In this document: positions 59,617 to 64,000 of the stretch, in pieces | Layout of the letters: the number at the start of each line of letters is the position of its first letter | Numbering within the stretch: the stretch's first letter is position 1 | Assembly: GCA_027050775.1 (NCBI GenBank) | Contig: JALUBH010000037.1 | Coordinates: 94,674 to 158,673, forward strand | Reading direction: 5' to 3' | Length of the DNA: 64,000 nucleotides | Origin: Campylobacteraceae bacterium | GTDB taxonomy: Bacteria > Campylobacterota > Campylobacteria > Campylobacterales > Sulfurospirillaceae | Translations under genes and position numbers: made by a program | Notes under the pieces: model-generated | What the model was told of the DNA's origin: nothing | Database searches by the model: none | Seen by the model: the letters and a program-made list of their open reading frames with translations, nothing else

Positions 59617-61711
59617 TGAGATAAAAGTAGCGATAGTAGGACAACCAAATGTCGGCAAGAGTTCCATAATCAATGCATTAAGCAATGCAGAACTGCATGT
59701 AGGTAATTTTAGTGGTGTAACGGTTGAGAAAAAAGAGGTTTTTCTCAAAAGAGATATTTATGATATAAAGATGACAGATTTGCCGGGTATTTATGCTCTA
59801 AATGCCTATACCCCAGAAGAGCAGGTGGCAAAAGATTTTTTACTAAATGAAGATTATGACATTATCTTAAATGTTGTAGATGCAAATACTCTCTCTAGAA
59901 ATCTTATATTTACAATGCAGCTTCTTGATATACATAAAAAAACGATTTTAGTTTTAAATATGGTAGATGAAATTGCAAAAAAAGGTGGCTCTATCGATAA
60001 AAGCAAGATAGAAAAGTTGTTGGGTATTCCTGTTATATTAACTTCTGCAAAGGAAAAAAGAGGAGTTGACGAGATAATCTCCGAGATAATAAAACTCCAT
60101 AAAATACCTGTGGCTAAAAATAAGGTTTTTTATAATCAAAAGATTGAGCAAAGAGTAGAAGAGCTGGCTAAAATTCTTAGAAAATCACCCCATTTTCAAA
60201 GCCACGATGTTTCTAGATTTATGGCTATTAGGCTCTTGGATAGAGATGAAGATGCTTATAAGATGATCCACGACTTACCAATTTTTATAGAAGTTCACAA
60301 TGCTCTTGAAAAGATGTATAAAGAGTTGGAATCTGAATTTGACGAAGAGAGCACTACTGATATCTTGGCAAATGAGAGGGCAGCCATCTCCTACAATCTT
60401 CAGATGGAAACTATAGATGTGGATGAAGAAGAAGGATCATTGAGTGAGAAACTGGATAATTTTTTGATTCATCCTATTTTAGGGCTTCCTATATTTTTGT
60501 TTTTTATGTGGGCTCTTTTTCAGTTGACATTTGTACTTGGAAATTATCCTATGAATATAATTGGTGCAATTTTTAGTGAGACTTCATCATTTTTGGCTGA
60601 TTTTTTACCAAAAGGGATATTTAATTCGGTACTTACAGAGGGTATATTGCCGGCGGTTGGTGCAATAGTTATGTTTTTGCCAAATATTTTGATATTGTTT
60701 TTAGGTTTAAATTTACTTGAACAAACAGGATATATGAGTAGAGCCGCGTATCTTATGGATGGGTTTTTGAAAAGATTTGGTCTTCAAGGGAAAGCTTTTG
60801 TTCCCCTTGTTAGTGGATTTGGATGCACCGTTCCGGCGTATATGGCAGCAAGAACTCTTAAAAATCCAAAAGATAGAATTATCACTATGCTTGTTCTTGG
60901 TTTCATGAGCTGTGGAGCAAGACTACCTATTTATGTACTGTTGGTTTCTGCATTTTTTGCCAATCACAACCCTGGAAATGTGCTATTTTTGATCTATATC
61001 AGTGGCGCATTTTTGGGTTTGGTTGTCGCTAAAATCTTAAGAACAGTCTTGTTCAAAGGTGAGCCGGAGCCATTTGTCATGGAGATGCCTCCATATAGGT
61101 TTCCTTCTTTTAAAGCCATAGGTATGGATTTGTGGATAAAGACAAAAATGTTCTTAAAAAAAGCAGGAACTTTTATAGCGGTAGCCGCCATGGCAATATG
61201 GTTTTTAAGCTCTTATCCCGTGAATAATAAAATGGTTCAAAACTATAATGCAAAGATAGAACAAACCACAAATATCGGCAAAAAACAAAATTTGAAAAAT
61301 GAGTTAAAAGCAAAATCATTAGAAGATAGTTATTTAGGAAGTGTGGGAAAATTTATACAGCCTGTATTTGCACCTCTTGGATTTGATTGGAGATTGAGTG
61401 TGGCCGTTATAGCAGGCTTGAGTGCAAAAGAAGTTGTTGTCTCAACTCTTGGAACTCTTTATGCCATGGGTGGGGCTAGTGAAAAAAGCAAGGGTTTAAT
61501 CTCTAAGATAAGACAAAATGTTGATTTTAAGTCTGCCATAGCTCTAATCATCATCATCATGATTTACTCTCCCTGCTTGGCAGCTATGGGAACTTTTTAT
61601 GCAGAAGTTCCACAATGGGCTTGGAGAATATTTTATACTATTTATCCAAATGTAGTGGCATGGTTGTTAGCTTTTGGAGTATATAAAACACTCGCTTTGA
61701 TGGGGTATTAA
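59609..61711 (+). CDS. feoB: FeoB ferrous-iron transporter
   Basis: FeoB is the inner-membrane Fe(II) importer with an N-terminal G domain. G1 is G-Q-P-N-V-G-K-S-S (residues 9-17), G3 D-L-P-G-I-Y near residue 55, G4 N-M-V-D near 119. The membrane part from residue 290 has two gate motifs, P-L-V-S-G-F-G-C-T-V-P-A near 403 and the C-terminal counterpart with L-S-A-K-E-V-V-V-S-T near 608. At 700 residues it is complete. Feo fits anoxic or microoxic habitats. Confidence 0.97.
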   Translation: MNDEIKVAIVGQPNVGKSSIINALSNAELHVGNFSGVTVEKKEVFLKRDIYDIKMTDLPGIYALNAYTPEEQVAKDFLLNEDYDIILNVVDANTLSRNLIFTMQLLDIHKKTILVLNMVDEIAKKGGSIDKSKIEKLLGIPVILTSAKEKRGVDEIISEIIKLHKIPVAKNKVFYNQKIEQRVEELAKILRKSPHFQSHDVSRFMAIRLLDRDEDAYKMIHDLPIFIEVHNALEKMYKELESEFDEESTTDILANERAAISYNLQMETIDVDEEEGSLSEKLDNFLIHPILGLPIFLFFMWALFQLTFVLGNYPMNIIGAIFSETSSFLADFLPKGIFNSVLTEGILPAVGAIVMFLPNILILFLGLNLLEQTGYMSRAAYLMDGFLKRFGLQGKAFVPLVSGFGCTVPAYMAARTLKNPKDRIITMLVLGFMSCGARLPIYVLLVSAFFANHNPGNVLFLIYISGAFLGLVVAKILRTVLFKGEPEPFVMEMPPYRFPSFKAIGMDLWIKTKMFLKKAGTFIAVAAMAIWFLSSYPVNNKMVQNYNAKIEQTTNIGKKQNLKNELKAKSLEDSYLGSVGKFIQPVFAPLGFDWRLSVAVIAGLSAKEVVVSTLGTLYAMGGASEKSKGLISKIRQNVDFKSAIALIIIIMIYSPCLAAMGTFYAEVPQWAWRIFYTIYPNVVAWLLAFGVYKTLALMGY

Positions 61712-61756
61712 GTCTCTTTGATGTATAATTTAAAGAGACTCAAAGGGAAGATATAG

Positions 61757-62119
61757 ATGACACAACTTGATAAATTAGAAAAAGGTAAAAGAGCTATAAT
61801 TGAGAGTGTAGATTTAGATATAGATACAAAAAGACGCTTTTCAAATATGGGTATCAGCCCCGGTGTTATTTTAAGGGTTTGCAGGAGAACATTCGGAAGC
61901 GACTCTCTACATGTAAAGCTTGAATGCGCAGCCTGCATAGCCCTTAGCAAGAGTGAAGCAAAACATATCAGCGTAACTCCGATAGGAGGCAAAGGCGGAC
62001 TAGGCTATTGCTACAGAGGAGGACTTAATGCAAAGGACTTTTGCAGCAGAAGAGAAGATTGCCAATTAAAGGATACTGACTATAGTGATAATTCAGAATC
62101 GTCATACGGGTCTAAATGA
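61757..62119 (+). CDS. Second FeoA-domain protein with cysteine-rich tail
   Basis: The 120-residue protein has a FeoA-like domain (residues 5-80: R-F-S-N-M-G-I-S-P-G-V-I-L) followed by a 40-residue tail with four of its seven cysteines (Y-C-Y-R, F-C-S-R-R-E-D-C). Two more cysteines form E-C-A-A-C within the domain. The tail could bind a metal or an iron-sulfur cluster, by analogy with FeoC, but that is inference. It is 45 bases after feoB; a TATAAT box enclosed by the inverted repeat AGTCTCTTT/AAAGAGACT (61711-61740) lies in the gap. A near copy of the iterated palindrome is present (S-L-H-V-K). Confidence 0.8.
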   Translation: MTQLDKLEKGKRAIIESVDLDIDTKRRFSNMGISPGVILRVCRRTFGSDSLHVKLECAACIALSKSEAKHISVTPIGGKGGLGYCYRGGLNAKDFCSRREDCQLKDTDYSDNSESSYGSK

Positions 62120-62958
62120 GTATTTATGACCCACTCATCATTTTTGCTTAATTCTTTTATACTGTCCTCAACTCTATCGGCAGCACGGTGGGCTTCTAGC
62201 AGTGATATATCGGTATTAAAGACTAAGTGAACATCCACGAAATTTGTATTTCCTGATTTTCTTGTTTTAAGGAAGTGATAGTCATTTACTATCTTTTCAT
62301 TTTTTATAATATCTTTTATGTTTTGTACTATCTTTTCATCAAGAGCGGCATCCAAGAGCATATAAACACCGTTTTTTATGATTTCGTAAGCTGAATATAT
62401 GATGTATATAGAAATCACAACACCCATGATGGAGTCTATAAGATAAAAATTAGTGAGCTGAATAATGACTAGAGATATGAGTATGATTCCATTGCTGAAT
62501 ATATCTGTTTTATAGTGCAGAGCATCGGCTTTTATAACCATATTGTCTGTTTTTTTGGCCACAGAGTTTAAAAACATCACTAAAGCAACGGTTAAGACAA
62601 GAGAGATAACCATCACTATAACAGAAGGTGTCAGATGAGATACAATTTCCCCTCTATATGCTTTTTTGATAGCTTCATAAAAGATAAAGATACCGGACAT
62701 CGTGATTACAGTACCTTCTATGACGGCTGCTAGTGCTTCGACTTTTCCTCTTCCGTAATTAAACTGTTCATCTGCCGGCTTTTCTGATTTGTTTATGGCA
62801 AAATAGTTAAAAGCAGAGACTACTAAATCAAGTATAGAGTCAATCGCACTTGCAAGTACTGCGACAGAGCCGCTTAGCATGCCGATGCCTAGTTTTATAA
62901 TTATTAGTATAGTCGCAGTTAAGCTTGAAACTATAGTTGCTCTTTTCTGTAATGTCAT
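62080..62958 (-). CDS. Cation diffusion facilitator (FieF-like metal efflux)
   Basis: The 292-residue protein has six membrane helices and a cytoplasmic ferredoxin-like domain. The transport site is formed by A-S-A-I-D-S-I-L-D near residue 38 and by A-D-A-L-H-Y-K-T-D near residue 145; the D-x-x-x-D plus H-x-x-x-D arrangement and F-N-Y-G-R-G-K-V-E-A-L-A match FieF (Fe/Zn efflux). Placed convergently next to feoAB it could balance iron uptake. Its last 40 bases overlap the end of the second feoA-like gene. Confidence 0.92.
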   Translation of the reverse strand: MTLQKRATIVSSLTATILIIIKLGIGMLSGSVAVLASAIDSILDLVVSAFNYFAINKSEKPADEQFNYGRGKVEALAAVIEGTVITMSGIFIFYEAIKKAYRGEIVSHLTPSVIVMVISLVLTVALVMFLNSVAKKTDNMVIKADALHYKTDIFSNGIILISLVIIQLTNFYLIDSIMGVVISIYIIYSAYEIIKNGVYMLLDAALDEKIVQNIKDIIKNEKIVNDYHFLKTRKSGNTNFVDVHLVFNTDISLLEAHRAADRVEDSIKELSKNDEWVINTHLDPYDDSELSL

Positions 62959-63068
62959 AATTTTTCCTGCTTTAAAATAACAAATTGTACCAAAATTGCC
63001 TTTAAGATTTACTGGTTGAATATACGCATAATTTTCTTAAAAGGTTCTATCTAACCAATTATTATATA

Positions 63069-64000
63069 TCATTCTTTATAAAAGTTCATTGTTGCACAGT
63101 GCAAGCTTCCGCTCTCTCTTATAAATATAGAAGCATCAACTCCTATGACATCTCTGTTGTGGAAAAATTCTTTTAAAATTTTTAGTGCTATTTTGTCATT
63201 TTTGTCCTTATATGTCGGAACTATCAGCGCACCATTTATAAATATATAGTTCAAATAAGTTGCAGGTAGTCTTTGGCTCATGAAGAATTTTGGATTAGGT
63301 AAAGGTAAAGCTATGAGATGAAACTTTGTTTTTTTGAGTTCATCTTCCATTCTTTTAAGTGTTACATAGTGCTCATCTAGTGTGTCATAGCATTTGACAT
63401 AAGCTATAGTATCAGCATCCAAAAATCTAGCAAGTGTATCTACATGCGAGTCGGTATCATCGCCGATGAGAGAGCCATTTTGCAGGACTATGATTTCTTT
63501 TGTGCCAAGAGTATTTTTTATGATTTCTAAAATCTGTGCTTTTGATAATTTTGCATTTCTATTTTGATTAAATATACAGTTTTGTGTTGTGAGCAAAACC
63601 CCGCTTCCATTTGTGTCTATACTGCCACCTTCTAATACAAAATTTATATCTGTCATATGGCTTTTAAAAAAATTCAAATCTCGCAATTTTTTATTTAAAA
63701 GATTGTCCTTTTTATGCTTAAACTTTCCACCCCATGCATTAAACTTAAAGTTTAATAGCTCTAGTTTATCATCTTTATAAACACAGATAGCACCAAAATC
63801 TCTTATCCATGTGTCATTGGTCTCTATCTGTACTATCTTTATATTTTTAGATTTTGGTACTATTTTTGAGAGTTTTGATTTGTTTTCAGTTAAAATTATG
63901 CATTTTTGATATAAGATTACCGTTTTTATAAGTTCAATATAACTTTTTTGTATATAATAGATACTATGCTCCCAATCACTCTTGGGACTCGGAAAGACTA
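63069..64000 (-). CDS. aguA: Agmatine deiminase, N-terminus cut by window end
   Basis: The frame stays open to the last base of the window, so the N-terminal start lies outside; about 310 residues are present. Agmatine deiminase makes N-carbamoylputrescine, the substrate of AguB. Diagnostic motifs are W-I-R-D-F-G, V-L-E-G-G-S-I-D, D-D-T-D-S-H-V-D with the catalytic His, and the nucleophilic Cys near the C-terminus in G-S-L-H-C-A-T-M. An internal ATG at 63686 would remove the W-I-R-D segment and is rejected as the start. Confidence 0.92.
   Translation of the reverse strand, partial: VFPSPKSDWEHSIYYIQKSYIELIKTVILYQKCIILTENKSKLSKIVPKSKNIKIVQIETNDTWIRDFGAICVYKDDKLELLNFKFNAWGGKFKHKKDNLLNKKLRDLNFFKSHMTDINFVLEGGSIDTNGSGVLLTTQNCIFNQNRNAKLSKAQILEIIKNTLGTKEIIVLQNGSLIGDDTDSHVDTLARFLDADTIAYVKCYDTLDEHYVTLKRMEDELKKTKFHLIALPLPNPKFFMSQRLPATYLNYIFINGALIVPTYKDKNDKIALKILKEFFHNRDVIGVDASIFIRESGSLHCATMNFYKE

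Noticed and set aside
61711-61740. Terminator after feoB
   Set aside because: The AGTCTCTTT/AAAGAGACT stem has no T-tract and encloses a TATAAT word, which fits a promoter for the second feoA-like gene better.

Overview
The window is a low-G+C (roughly one third G+C by eye) chromosomal segment from a Campylobacterota (epsilonproteobacterial) genome, most like a free-living Sulfurimonas-type organism. Support comes from family-specific genes (MagIII glycosylase, the FlhX stand-alone export switch, a Helicobacter-like order glcD - pgbA - csd3, a DUF6394-type membrane protein after secF), from dense ATGA-overlapping operons and from frequent TTG/GTG starts. Genus is an inference. I see no rRNA, tRNA or CRISPR array.

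Layout. 1-9.5 kb: secF end, leuS, lptE, a diguanylate cyclase, folC, mfd. 9.7-11.6 kb: magIII, a FliK-like gene and flhX. 11.6-28.9 kb: a minus-strand cluster of about 12 genes for storage polyglucan (CBM48 protein, nucleotidyltransferase/phosphomutase fusion, two GH57 enzymes, GalT-like transferase, two glycogen synthases, carbonic anhydrase, glucokinase, branching enzyme, Pgi, phosphorylase-like GlgP). 29-40.8 kb: housekeeping genes (argJ, K+ channel, rpmB, HDOD and CheX-like signalling proteins, rpe, trpF, exonuclease, gamma-carbonic-anhydrase-like protein, ppk, uvrB). 40.9-46.1 kb: an accessory-flavoured stretch with a dead nucleotidyltransferase fragment, a RelE-type toxin-antitoxin pair, two pseudopilins, priA and a MntA/HepT toxin-antitoxin pair. 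46.1-55.4 kb: ispG-dnaB-comEC, a BrkB-type membrane protein, glcD-pgbA, csd3, mgtE. 55.4-64 kb: a GntR regulator divergent from a tungsten-type glyceraldehyde-3-phosphate ferredoxin oxidoreductase (GAPOR), the agmatine-to-putrescine pair aguB/aguA, and between them feoA-feoB-feoA2 with a Fur box and a cation-efflux transporter.

How it works together (inference): GAPOR, Pgi, glucokinase and the polyglucan cluster would link triose phosphate oxidation or gluconeogenesis to glycogen storage and mobilisation. No classical stand-alone glgC is present; the sugar-nucleotide step may be done by the nucleotidyltransferase fusion, the GalT-like enzyme, or a gene elsewhere.

The most unusual signals are at DNA level. 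(1) A 14-bp palindrome, CTCTACATGTAGAG, occurs eight times exactly, all inside coding sequence and seven times in the same reading frame (Leu-His-Val-Glu); it looks like a highly iterated palindrome. (2) Intergenic hairpin elements share a nearly constant loop but have long, near-perfect complementary arms whose sequence differs in every copy. (3) A mosaic family of short direct repeats sits before several operons. (4) mfd and the first glgA appear to lack ATG/GTG/TTG starts. (5) The phosphorylase-like GlgP has Thr where the pyridoxal-phosphate lysine is expected.
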